Assembly (NCBI GenBank): GCA_036645935.1
Contig: JAVXNE010000001.1
Coordinates: 248,001 to 312,000 of the forward strand
Length of the DNA stretch: 64,000 nucleotides
Origin: JAUNBN01 sp036645935
GTDB lineage: Bacteria > Bacillota > Clostridia > Oscillospirales > Ruminococcaceae
Direction: 5' to 3'
Made by a program: the position numbers and the translations under genes. This document shows, one piece after another, positions 26,991-34,460 of this stretch (within the stretch, counting starts at the first letter, position 1; every line of letters begins with the position of its first letter). The notes beneath the pieces were generated by a model. That model saw only the letters and a program-made list of their open reading frames with translations, was not told the origin of the DNA and made no database searches.

Positions 26991-28545
26991 AAACGACCCT
27001 CCCTATCTCCTCGCCGGACTGCTTTTTAAGCCCGAGCATATATTCGCCCATCTCCTCGTCGGTGAGCGCTGACGTGTCGTCAAAGTATGCAACGATCTTT
27101 CCGCCATAGAGGATTATAAGGCTGTCAGAAAGCTCCATGACCTCATTGAGGTCGGCTGAAACGAGCAACACCGCCGCGCCGGCGCGCGACAGCTCAACGA
27201 GCTTGTTACGTATAAACTCGGTCGCACCGACATCGATTCCGCGGGTCGGCTGGTCTGCTATTATCAGCACGGGGTCGCTCGAAAATTCGCGCGCGACAAC
27301 CACCTTCTGAATGTTTCCGCCCGACAGCATTTTCACCTGCTGCTTGCGGGATTTGCAGAGCACCATATATTCGTCAATAAGCTTGTCCGCCTCATCGTGT
27401 ATCGCATTCATATTGAAAAATATGCCCTTATTGAACTTCTTTTGATCATATCTGTCGGATATGACGTTGTCCTCAATAGTTCCCTCTCCAGCGATTCCGA
27501 GAACCATGCGGTCCTCAGGTATGTGCGAGACGCCCATGTTGCGGATCTCGCTTTGAGGAAGGCTGATAACGCTTCGTCCGTTGACCGTCACCTCGCCCGA
27601 GTCGGGTACATTGAGATTGAAGAGCATGTCAACAAGCTCACGCTGTCCGTTTCCCTCAACCCCTGCAACACCGAGTATCTCGCCCTTGCGCAGTGTGAAA
27701 GAAATGCGGTCGAGCATCTTTTTGTTCCACTCGTTGGTATATTCCAAATCCTTGACCGACAACACGACATCTGTCGGTTGCGACTTGTCCTTCTGAACCT
27801 CAAGCACAACGTCGCGTCCTACCATCAGGCGAGATATTTCCTGTTCGGAAATGTCTGCGGTCTCATATACGCCCATCGATTTTCCACCACGCATTATGGT
27901 CAGACGGTCGGTCAGTTCCTTGATTTCCTTGAGCTTGTGAGATATGAAAATTATCGTATAGCCCTCGCTCTTGAGGTGCTTTAATTCCTTAAATAGTTCG
28001 ACCGTCTCCTGTGTTGTGAGCACGGCAGTGGGCTCGTCGAGAATCAAAATACGGGCTCCGCGAACGAGCGCCTTGAGTATCTCCACCTTTTGCTTCATGC
28101 CGACAGGGATATCGACGACCTTCATAGCAGGTTCAACGTGCAGGTTGAATTTTTCGGAATACTCTTTCGTTATCGCAACCGCGCGCGCGTAATCGATGAA
28201 TAAACCCTTTTTTTTAGGCTCCATTCCGAGCACTATGTTCTCGGCTACCGTCAGCGACGGAACAAGCATGAAATGCTGATGTACCATTCCGATACCGTGC
28301 GCTATGGCAACGTTGGGTGAGGTAAAATTGACTTTTTCTCCGTTTACAATAATCTCGCCTTCTGTGGGCTGCTCCAGCCCGAACAGCATCTTCATGAGCG
28401 TGGATTTTCCCGCTCCGTTTTCACCCATCAGCGCATGAATTTCTCCCTCACAAACAGAGAAATCGACACTCTGGTTGGCAGCGATGCCGTTTGGGTAGAC
28501 CTTCGTAATGCCGTGCATTGCGACCGCGTCCTTAGTACCCTCCAT
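26983..28545 (-). CDS. Nucleoside-type ABC transporter ATPase, tandem domains (NupO-like)
   Basis: This 520-residue protein has two fused nucleotide-binding domains. The first has Walker A GENGAGKSTLMKML, a degenerate signature (VGMKQKVEILKAL) and Walker B ILILDEPTAVL. The second has a degenerate Walker A (GVEGNGQRELVDML), signature LSGGNIQKVVVAREF and IIADQPTRGID. This asymmetry is normal for sugar/nucleoside importers of this class. ATG 28545 follows GGGGGA; an in-frame TTG at 28563 is less likely. Confidence 0.93.
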   Translation of the reverse strand: MEGTKDAVAMHGITKVYPNGIAANQSVDFSVCEGEIHALMGENGAGKSTLMKMLFGLEQPTEGEIIVNGEKVNFTSPNVAIAHGIGMVHQHFMLVPSLTVAENIVLGMEPKKKGLFIDYARAVAITKEYSEKFNLHVEPAMKVVDIPVGMKQKVEILKALVRGARILILDEPTAVLTTQETVELFKELKHLKSEGYTIIFISHKLKEIKELTDRLTIMRGGKSMGVYETADISEQEISRLMVGRDVVLEVQKDKSQPTDVVLSVKDLEYTNEWNKKMLDRISFTLRKGEILGVAGVEGNGQRELVDMLFNLNVPDSGEVTVNGRSVISLPQSEIRNMGVSHIPEDRMVLGIAGEGTIEDNVISDRYDQKKFNKGIFFNMNAIHDEADKLIDEYMVLCKSRKQQVKMLSGGNIQKVVVAREFSSDPVLIIADQPTRGIDVGATEFIRNKLVELSRAGAAVLLVSADLNEVMELSDSLIILYGGKIVAYFDDTSALTDEEMGEYMLGLKKQSGEEIGRVVYA

Positions 28546-28575
28546 AAACCGGTATTCCCCCAAACCTTTATATCG

Positions 28576-28607
28576 TTAAAGGGGGGCCTTTGACAGCCCC
28601 CCTTTAA
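28576..28607 (-). promoter_or_regulatory. Intercistronic hairpin between bmpA and the ATPase gene
   Basis: A 12-bp perfect stem (TTAAAGGGGGGC-type arms) has an eight-base loop and no U-run after it on the minus strand. Such hairpins after a binding-protein gene usually protect the upstream mRNA or partly attenuate transcription, giving more binding protein than transporter. That role is inferred here. Confidence 0.65.
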
Positions 28608-28648
28608 AGCACAAGCCGTTATTCTTTTGATATTCAGATGTAAACCGC

Positions 28649-29779
28649 TTACGGTTTCATCGTATCTCTGAGTGTGACGACTCCGTTTGTCTCGTCGCCG
28701 ATAGCGGTCGAAACCTTGATCGTTCCGTCCTTAAGACCGGCCTCGGCCGCCTTGACGGCGTCCTGAACATCCTGAGGCGCAATCTTTGCAAAGTTCTTGT
28801 CGGTCACGATGCCGACTCCGTTGTTGGTCAGGTCGAGACGTACATGCTCGCCCAAATGCTCCTTGCCAGCGTCCAGCTCGTCAAAGAACCAAACAAGCGA
28901 GGCTCCGCAGTTCTTGAGGCCGGAGGTGAGGGTGCGCGCCGCCTGATCGGCGGGAAGCGTCAATTCCTGGTCGGAGTCAACGCCGATGAACCACGTCTTT
29001 GTCTCAACAGCCGACTCGACTCCGCCGTTACCGGCTCCGCCGGCGACGCCCCAGACGATGTCAGCTTTGTTGTCATTGACCATCGCAAGTGCAAGCTCTT
29101 TGCCCTTGCCGGTGTCAACAAAGCTCTCGGTATAGCGTGTGTCAACCTTGACTTCGGGATCGGTGGCTTTGACGCCTTCGAGGAAGCCATAAAGGAAGTC
29201 GTTGATTACGGGCTGGTCTCCGCCGCCGACAAAGCCGACGACCTTATCCGCATTGATGCCTTCGATGTCTGTCTTCGAGGTCATCATGGCCGCGAAAACG
29301 CCCATCATATAGCCCATCTGGTTCTGAGCATACTCGATGCAGCAGACGTTCTTGAGCGCGCCGATAACATCATCATAGTAATCATAATAGATGAATTTCT
29401 GCTCGGGATACTTCTCGGCAGCAGCCTTGACGATTTCGGGCATCTGCCAGGTGCTTACCACGATGTAGTCATACTCGCCGGCAGCGGCGATGTCGTTGAC
29501 TGTGCTCTCCCACTTGGGACGGTCGGCGTCGGTTCCGCCAAGCTCTTTGGTCTCGAGCTCGATGCGGCCGGCAGCTTTCAGCTCCTGCAGACCGGCTTCG
29601 GCGCTGTCGAAGAACGACTTGTCGCCGAGATTGCCGTTAACGACGTTGCAGACCTTATACTTAGGTGCTTCGGGAGGTGTGGCACCCTCATCGGGTGTGG
29701 GGGCGGGCTCTGTCTTCTTGCACGCTGCAAACGAGAACGCAAGCGCTAACACAAGAAGAATAGCAAGAAACTTCTTCAT
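28649..29779 (-). CDS. bmpA: BmpA-family nucleoside-binding lipoprotein
   Basis: This 376-residue periplasmic-type binding protein carries a lipoprotein signal (MKKFLAILLVLALAFSFAAC), with the lipidated cysteine at residue 20. The Bmp/PnrA-like fold shows NGNLGDKSFFDSAEAGLQEL, KFIYYDYYDD, VGFVGGGDQPVINDFLYGFLEG and WGVAGGAGNGGVES. PnrA-type proteins bind purine nucleosides, so this operon is likely to import guanosine, inosine or adenosine. GGAGG precedes the ATG. It is the first gene of the operon, behind a structured leader. Confidence 0.93.
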   Translation of the reverse strand: MKKFLAILLVLALAFSFAACKKTEPAPTPDEGATPPEAPKYKVCNVVNGNLGDKSFFDSAEAGLQELKAAGRIELETKELGGTDADRPKWESTVNDIAAAGEYDYIVVSTWQMPEIVKAAAEKYPEQKFIYYDYYDDVIGALKNVCCIEYAQNQMGYMMGVFAAMMTSKTDIEGINADKVVGFVGGGDQPVINDFLYGFLEGVKATDPEVKVDTRYTESFVDTGKGKELALAMVNDNKADIVWGVAGGAGNGGVESAVETKTWFIGVDSDQELTLPADQAARTLTSGLKNCGASLVWFFDELDAGKEHLGEHVRLDLTNNGVGIVTDKNFAKIAPQDVQDAVKAAEAGLKDGTIKVSTAIGDETNGVVTLRDTMKP

Positions 29780-29805
29780 TCTTTATAAGTCCTCCAATTT
29801 TTATA

Positions 29806-29920
29806 AATTCCCTTCGGCTCACCCGCGCGCTCCTTGCCCTTCGTATGCGAAGAACCCCGGAAAGGTCTCCTTCGGGAGACGCGGACATTGCTCAAGGAAA
29901 TTCAGCGGGTATCCCCGCTT
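29806..29920 (-). ncRNA. Structured leader RNA upstream of bmpA
   Basis: This is the roughly 140-base leader between a consensus promoter and bmpA. It can fold into a 5' hairpin (AGCGGG/CCCGCT, 29904-29919). A nine-pair closing helix follows (AATTTCCTT at 29894-29902 with AAGGGAATT at 29806-29814, one G-U pair), enclosing two hairpins (GTCTCC/GGAGAC with CGAA loop, 29865-29880; CTTCG/CGAAG, 29839-29852). TCCTTG can alternatively pair with CAAGGA near 29831, a switch-like feature. I do not recognise a known riboswitch class. It ends close to the ribosome binding site, so translational control is plausible. Confidence 0.5.
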
Positions 29921-29927
29921 GTTAATA

Positions 29928-29955
29928 ATTATATATCTATAAGCGTTTTTGTCAA
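29928..29955 (-). promoter_or_regulatory. Consensus sigma A promoter of the bmpA operon
   Basis: Perfect TTGACA (29950-29955) and perfect TATAAT (29928-29933) are separated by 16 bases. They lie about 150 bases upstream of bmpA, leaving room for the structured leader. Confidence 0.85.
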
Positions 29956-30053
29956 CTCGCTAATCATTACATTTGCGTTACTTTGAGGCAGTTTTTGTGC
30001 AATATGACGGGGATTTTATTTCATTTTTGTCTACCGCCACAGAGGAAATCGAC

Positions 30054-31058
30054 TTACATTGTCACGGCCTGAGCTATGGAATCTATGATCTCAAGCTCGT
30101 CGTCCCAAAACTGTGCATTGTCTATCATGCGCACATTCTCCGCGATCTGTTCGGGACGCGAGGCTCCGATGAGAACACTCGTCACAGCGTCATCCCGCAC
30201 CACCCACGCGAGCGCCATCTGCGCGAGAGATTGCCCTCGAGCGCGGGCAATTTTATTGAGCGCCTCGATCTGTTCAAGCCGCTCTGGCGTGAGCTGCTTA
30301 TCGGTCAGGAAACGGCCGTCACGCGCAATACGGCTGTCGGACGGAACGCCAAATAGGTAGCGGCCGGTAAGCAGTCCCTGTGCAAGCGGGGAGAACGCAA
30401 TTATGCCTTTGCCCGATCCCGCAGCGGCGCGTTTGAGGCCGTTTCGCTCTATGGTGCGGTCGAAAATGGAATACCTGTTTTGGTTTATGACATAAGGACA
30501 GCCGAGTCTATCGAGGATACCTCTCGCGCGCAGCATCGTCTCCCCGTCGTAGTTGGATATCCCGGCATAAAGAGCTTTGCCGCTTTTGACCGCGCTGTCG
30601 AGAGCGCCCATGCTCTCCTCCAGCGGTGTCTCCGGATCCATTCGGTGATGGTAAAATATATCCACATAATCGAGCCCGAACCGTTTGAGGCTGGCGTCTA
30701 AGCCCGACAGCATGTGCTTTCGGGATCCCCAGTTTCCGTAAGGACCGTCCCACATTGGATATCCCGCCTTGGTGCTTATTATCAGCTCGTCACGATAGCT
30801 TGCCAGATTCTCTTTAACTATTCGGCCGAAATTGCGCTCGGCATCTCCTGCATCAGGCCCGTAATTGTCTGCGAGGTCAAAATGGGTGATTCCGAGATCG
30901 AAGGCCGTGAAGCACATCCGCTTCATGTTTTCGATGTCTCCCGTGCGTCCGAAGTTGTGCCAAAGCCCGAGCGAGACAAGTGGCAGGAGCAGCCCGCTCT
31001 CCCCGCAGCGCTTATATTTCATGACGCCATAGCGCTCAGAACTTGCGGTATATATCAT
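30054..31058 (-). CDS. Aldo/keto reductase (YghZ-like)
   Basis: This 334-residue NADPH-dependent carbonyl reductase of the AKR superfamily contains the active-site Asp-Tyr (FDLADNYGP), Lys (ISTKAGYP) and His (DIFYHHRMD). C-terminal cofactor motifs are NQNRYSIFDR, FSPLAQGLLTGRY and VLIGASRPEQIAEN. The GYPMWDGPYGNWGSRKHML segment is typical of the subgroup that acts on glyceraldehyde-3-phosphate or methylglyoxal. The start at 31058 is supported by GGAGG eight bases upstream, although homology begins 12 residues later (MKYKRCGESG). Monocistronic; physiological substrate unknown. Confidence 0.92.
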   Translation of the reverse strand: MIYTASSERYGVMKYKRCGESGLLLPLVSLGLWHNFGRTGDIENMKRMCFTAFDLGITHFDLADNYGPDAGDAERNFGRIVKENLASYRDELIISTKAGYPMWDGPYGNWGSRKHMLSGLDASLKRFGLDYVDIFYHHRMDPETPLEESMGALDSAVKSGKALYAGISNYDGETMLRARGILDRLGCPYVINQNRYSIFDRTIERNGLKRAAAGSGKGIIAFSPLAQGLLTGRYLFGVPSDSRIARDGRFLTDKQLTPERLEQIEALNKIARARGQSLAQMALAWVVRDDAVTSVLIGASRPEQIAENVRMIDNAQFWDDELEIIDSIAQAVTM

Positions 31059-31133
31059 AGCAATAGCCTCCGAATATGTTGTTTGCGGTCATTTTAGCAC
31101 AGCCGTGTGCAAATGTATATTATTCACGCAAGC

Positions 31134-31170
31134 GCAAAAGCTGCAAAATATATCCTTTTGCAGCTTTTGC
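31134..31170 (+). other. Orphan 15-bp hairpin followed by T-rich sequence
   Basis: GCAAAAGCTGCAAAA pairs perfectly with TTTTGCAGCTTTTGC around a seven-base loop. GGGTTGTTTTGTTCTT follows on the plus strand. It sits between two divergent genes, where a terminator has no obvious gene to end. It may mark the 3' end of a small RNA. Confidence 0.4.
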
Positions 31171-31346
31171 GGGTTGTTTTGTTCTTCCTCATTCAGAAGC
31201 TTTTTGGATCGTTTCGCAACGCAAGTATACATCGAGCCGCCAATCTCGCCGCTTTCCGAAATTCTTCCTGTGAGATCTTGTGACGCAAGCATGTAAAATG
31301 CCAAACGCTAACATATCAGCCATTATTTTTTCCAGTTGACCGCTCG

Positions 31347-31375
31347 TTGCATTCACTTCATGACTTTGGTATTAT
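31347..31375 (+). promoter_or_regulatory. Sigma A promoter for the 31440 membrane gene
   Basis: TTGCAT (31347-31352) and TATTAT (31370-31375) are separated by 17 bases. They lie 64 bases before the start codon. Confidence 0.6.
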
Positions 31376-31439
31376 GGTAATAATATAAACCAAGCGCGGT
31401 TTCTGCGCAAAACGTCAAAAAAATTTAGGAGACATGGAA

Positions 31440-32213
31440 ATGGCTGAGACAAAGTCTGTAAAGAAAAAGTTGGAAACAAAAGCCGCAAGGCCCGCCGAGG
31501 CAGCCGAAGCCCCCGAGCAGACGCTGAATGTGTCGGGCGCACCACGGAACAACGCTGTCGGTCTGCGTATTGGCGCAATCGTGCTGTGGGTGTTGGCAGT
31601 TGCCTGCGAGGTGCTCACGATTCTAATGCTGCGCGGAACAATGTATGTGAATCCCGAGCATAAGCAGATGTTCCTCATCGGAGGACTCGTTCTCGATCTG
31701 CTGTTTGTCATCATCGGCTCGCAACTTTGGAAGGCCGCAAACCACAAGTCGCCCGCATCCAAATCGAACGCCATTAAGTTCTGGCTTTGGAATAACATGG
31801 GCGTGATCGTCGCTGTAATCTGCTTCGTCCCTCTCATCATCTTCCTGCTGCGCGACAAGGAACTCGATCCGAAGACCAAAAAGCTCGTCACGATAGTCGC
31901 CGCCGCGGCACTTCTCATCGCGGGAGCTGCTTCATATGATTATAAGCCCGTCGCAAAAGAAGACTTCACCAAGGACACCGCCGCTACAATGCAATCGATG
32001 GGTGATGGCAGCGGACAGTGCTATTGGACGCGCTTTGGCAAGAGCTATCATCTCGATAAGAACTGCCAGACGCTCACAAGAACCTCTTCTGCAAACCTTT
32101 TCAACGGCACGGTCGACGAGGCCTACGATGCGCACCGCATCGACCCCTGTGATTTCTGCGCGGGAGGCAAAGAAGTTACAGACAAGCCAGAAACAGAGCA
32201 GCCTGCCGCGTAA
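31440..32213 (+). CDS. Membrane protein with C-terminal YHxxxxC/PCxxC module
   Basis: This 257-residue protein is of unknown function. A charged, Ala-rich N terminus of about 40 residues is followed by four hydrophobic segments (near 45-65, 75-95, 115-135 and 145-160). The C-terminal domain outside or inside the membrane reads GKSYHLDKNCQTL and then DPCDFCAGG. This small His/Cys module recurs at the ends of many Firmicutes secreted or membrane proteins and probably binds metal. ATG 31440 is preferred to 31434 because AGGAG then lies eight bases away. It is a single gene with its own promoter and terminator. Confidence 0.75.
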   Translation: MAETKSVKKKLETKAARPAEAAEAPEQTLNVSGAPRNNAVGLRIGAIVLWVLAVACEVLTILMLRGTMYVNPEHKQMFLIGGLVLDLLFVIIGSQLWKAANHKSPASKSNAIKFWLWNNMGVIVAVICFVPLIIFLLRDKELDPKTKKLVTIVAAAALLIAGAASYDYKPVAKEDFTKDTAATMQSMGDGSGQCYWTRFGKSYHLDKNCQTLTRTSSANLFNGTVDEAYDAHRIDPCDFCAGGKEVTDKPETEQPAA

Positions 32214-32642
32214 AAGCCCCTTCCTCTTTTATCTGCCCTAACCGGCAACGTCAGTTTCGGCCTCAATGCGGTACTTAATGCATAGCCACAAAAACACCCC
32301 CAAAGTTTTCGAAAGAAAACCTTGGGGGTGTTTTTGTAGCTTGCTTGTTTAATATGCATGTTCAGTGCAGTTATAGAGATACAACATATAAAATACAGGT
32401 GTCACAACAAACCGGCCGGCAACAAAAATTGGCCTCTCGCAACAATTGGCGAAATTAAAAGTTCCTGATGCACGTCTGTTTCAACGGTTTTATACTCCAA
32501 CAAACAGGACAGTTTGAAATAGGTGTGAGATGTTTCCTGAAAATTCAAAAATGCGCTTTGCTTTGATTTGTTCCCTTATCAAATCAGACTCTACGGATTC
32601 GTTCAAAGCCTCGCAATCATTCTTTTGCTTTCGCACCGTTCA
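32214..32642. other. Intergenic region with a strong terminator only
   Basis: About 430 bases between convergent genes. The hairpin at 32288-32337 is the only feature supported. The remainder shows no gene with a start signal. Confidence 0.5.
32288..32337. terminator. Bidirectional terminator
   Basis: ACAAAAACACCCCCAA pairs with TTGGGGGTGTTTTTGT. An inner GTTTTC/GAAAAC-type stem closes a GAAA loop. It is T-rich at both ends and serves the 31440 gene and the convergent HD gene. Confidence 0.9.
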
Positions 32643-33212
32643 TTAAATTCCAAGCCTGGGATTCAGCGATCGCATTGCCGCTATCGTCCTGTCGGCAAGT
32701 TCTTCCGTCGTCATTTCCAGACCCTCTGCGCCCTGTGCGATCACGTCGCGCGAACATCCCGCCGCAAATGTCGGCTGTTTGAACTTTTTCATGACCGACT
32801 TCACCTCGAGATCGTCGACACTTTTAGACGGCCGAATCATCGCCACCGCCCCGATCAGCCCTGTCAGCTCATCGATTGCAAACAGTACCTTTTCCATCTT
32901 CCGCTCAGGTGCAAACTCAACGGGAACCAGTCCGTATCCATGACAGGCACAGGCTCGGATCACGCTCTCGTCGATATCTCGCCCGCGCATAATCTCAATT
33001 TCTTTTACGCAGTGCTCGTCCGGATACCGCTCAAAATCGAGATCGTGCAGCATCCCGACAACAGCCCAGTATTCCTCATTTTCGGGATCGAATTCCCGCG
33101 CAAAAAATCCCATCACTCCCGACACTATCTCGGCGTGTCTGCGGTGGAACTCCTCTGCGTTGAATTCTTCCATCAGCTCGCGAGCTTGCGCGAGTGTCGG
33201 TACATAGCTCAT
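32643..33212 (-). CDS. HD-domain hydrolase
   Basis: This 189-residue protein has an HD phosphohydrolase fold. The first His is in FHRRHAEIVSG, the HD pair is in VGMLHDLDFERYPDEH, and the C-terminal Asp is in FAIDELTGLI. The family includes small nucleotide or metal-dependent phosphohydrolases; the substrate here is unknown. GGAGG lies nine bases before the ATG. It follows the GIY-YIG gene by four bases and may share its transcript. Confidence 0.85.
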   Translation of the reverse strand: MSYVPTLAQARELMEEFNAEEFHRRHAEIVSGVMGFFAREFDPENEEYWAVVGMLHDLDFERYPDEHCVKEIEIMRGRDIDESVIRACACHGYGLVPVEFAPERKMEKVLFAIDELTGLIGAVAMIRPSKSVDDLEVKSVMKKFKQPTFAAGCSRDVIAQGAEGLEMTTEELADRTIAAMRSLNPRLGI

Positions 33213-33216
33213 CTTT

Positions 33217-33483
33217 TCAAACCTCCGTTGCTGATTTCTCTGCTATAAGCGCGAGCTTGCGTTCACGCGTCAGGCGCTTGATTGACGCCTCTCTGCGAAG
33301 TGCCGCGCTCCTGTCCTCAGCCCGCTCGCAGTAAACTAGTTCAACCGGCCTGCGTGCGCGGGTGCAGCGAGATGCCGTGCCCGCGTTGTGGGCTGCGACA
33401 CGCCGCGCGACATCGTTTGTCCATCCTGTGTAAAGAGAACCGTCGGCGCATTTTAATATATAAACGAATGCGTCTGTGTTCAT
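33217..33483 (-). CDS. GIY-YIG nuclease family protein (UPF0213/YhbQ-like)
   Basis: This 88-residue single-domain GIY-YIG protein contains FVYILKCADGSLYTGWTNDVARRVAAHNAG and a later Glu/Arg-rich helix (REASIKRLTRERKLALI). The first motif reads VYIL/LYTGWT, as in the YhbQ subgroup. These small proteins are presumed nucleases with unknown targets. The ATG at 33483 overlaps the stop of the Cys-rich gene (ATGA), so it is co-translated. Confidence 0.9.
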   Translation of the reverse strand: MNTDAFVYILKCADGSLYTGWTNDVARRVAAHNAGTASRCTRARRPVELVYCERAEDRSAALRREASIKRLTRERKLALIAEKSATEV

Positions 33484-33668
33484 CTCCCGCTTGATTCCCC
33501 ACGACCTTTTTCTGTGCAAACGCAACGCTCCGCTTTGGGACAGCTGCCACAACCGGAACATCCGGCACAGCCATCGCCCGCTTTTGAGCGCGCAATCGAC
33601 ACCGCCGCTGCAATCGCACCCGCGACAAGCGCCGCCCCAAACAGGAGTGTCGATATAAGTCCTGTCAT
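33480..33668 (-). CDS. FeoB-associated-type Cys-rich small membrane protein
   Basis: This 62-residue protein has one N-terminal membrane helix (ISTLLFGAALVAGAIAAAVSI) and a short tail with six cysteines (CAGCSGCGSCPKAERCVC). It matches the small Cys-rich proteins annotated as FeoB-associated, but no feoAB genes are in this window. Metal or redox handling is inferred. ATG 33668 has GGGAG seven bases upstream; a longer frame to 33731 does not. Confidence 0.8.
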   Translation of the reverse strand: MTGLISTLLFGAALVAGAIAAAVSIARSKAGDGCAGCSGCGSCPKAERCVCTEKGRGESSGR

Positions 33669-33708
33669 GTTTTTTCTCCCGACACAATTAATCGCACCCG
33701 TGCAGATG

Positions 33709-34443
33709 TCACACGGTGCCTGTAAGCGCAACTGTATTCAGCCCTGCACGAAGAGCTTGCGCATGCTGAAACCTTCGCGGAATTAAATAGACCTTGCCGT
33801 CCTTTAGGAATCGTGCGCCCGTCTGCTTGAAATAAAATCCGCAGCCGGCGCGGTCACACTGCTCGCGCAGCGACTGCACCCATGCAAAATCGCACACCCG
33901 CGCGTCCGGGCCAGACTCTCCGCCGACAACGACATTGCTGATCCACGGTCCGAGGTAGCGCTCGAGTCGAACCGGACCGAGCAGCGGCTCGCAGCAGATC
34001 ATCCGTCTGGAGAGCGGGGATTCGAGGTATATCGGAAGCCGTTCGTCGGCGCGGCACTGATTTTCAGCCGTGACGCAGACAGTGATGTTGCGAAATCCGC
34101 AATCACCCCAGCCTTCGGGCAACACGGAGACAAGCCGCTCAATTCTCTTCGTTATAAAGAGAAATTCGCAATCGTCCCGCTCACGCATCATCTCCCACGC
34201 CCGAGGACGCCATTCATCTGCATCCTCGACGAGGAAATCAGAGGAAAAACACGTCCAGATCAGCTCACCCGAAGCTATTTTGTATTCGCCGTTTCGCGCG
34301 CGCCGAACCGGAAGATTGAAATCTGAGGTTTTGGTGACAACCGAGCTGTTGCGCCCCCGCCTCTCGTCAATTCGGTATACGTAGCAGTGAGCGCAGCCTT
34401 CGCTCTTTTTGTGACAGCCGTGCCACGGATTCCAGCTCGCCAC
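33709..34443 (-). CDS. DUF5131 (phage Gp37/Gp68-type) protein
   Basis: This 244-residue protein begins SWNPWHGCHKKSEGCAHCYV, with a Cys-x7-Cys-x2-Cys cluster typical of DUF5131/Gp37-Gp68 proteins, which are distant relatives of radical-SAM enzymes. Other family motifs are WTCFSSDFLVEDADEWRP, FLFITKRIERL and VVGGESGPDARVCDFAWVQ. No function is established. The start is GTG 34443, eight bases after AGGAGAGG. No phage genes flank it, so it appears to be a resident chromosomal copy. It lies 17 bases from the adenosine deaminase gene. Confidence 0.88.
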   Translation of the reverse strand: MASWNPWHGCHKKSEGCAHCYVYRIDERRGRNSSVVTKTSDFNLPVRRARNGEYKIASGELIWTCFSSDFLVEDADEWRPRAWEMMRERDDCEFLFITKRIERLVSVLPEGWGDCGFRNITVCVTAENQCRADERLPIYLESPLSRRMICCEPLLGPVRLERYLGPWISNVVVGGESGPDARVCDFAWVQSLREQCDRAGCGFYFKQTGARFLKDGKVYLIPRRFQHAQALRAGLNTVALTGTV

Positions 34444-34460
34444 CTCTTCGTCCTCTCCTG

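Noticed and set aside
28844..29749. 301-codon plus-strand frame opposite bmpA
   Set aside because: Antisense to a clear lipoprotein gene. Long antisense frames are expected from its codon bias.
33709..34443. DUF5131 (phage Gp37/Gp68-like) gene as evidence of a prophage
   Set aside because: No integrase, capsid, terminase or lysis genes are nearby, and the neighbours are housekeeping genes.
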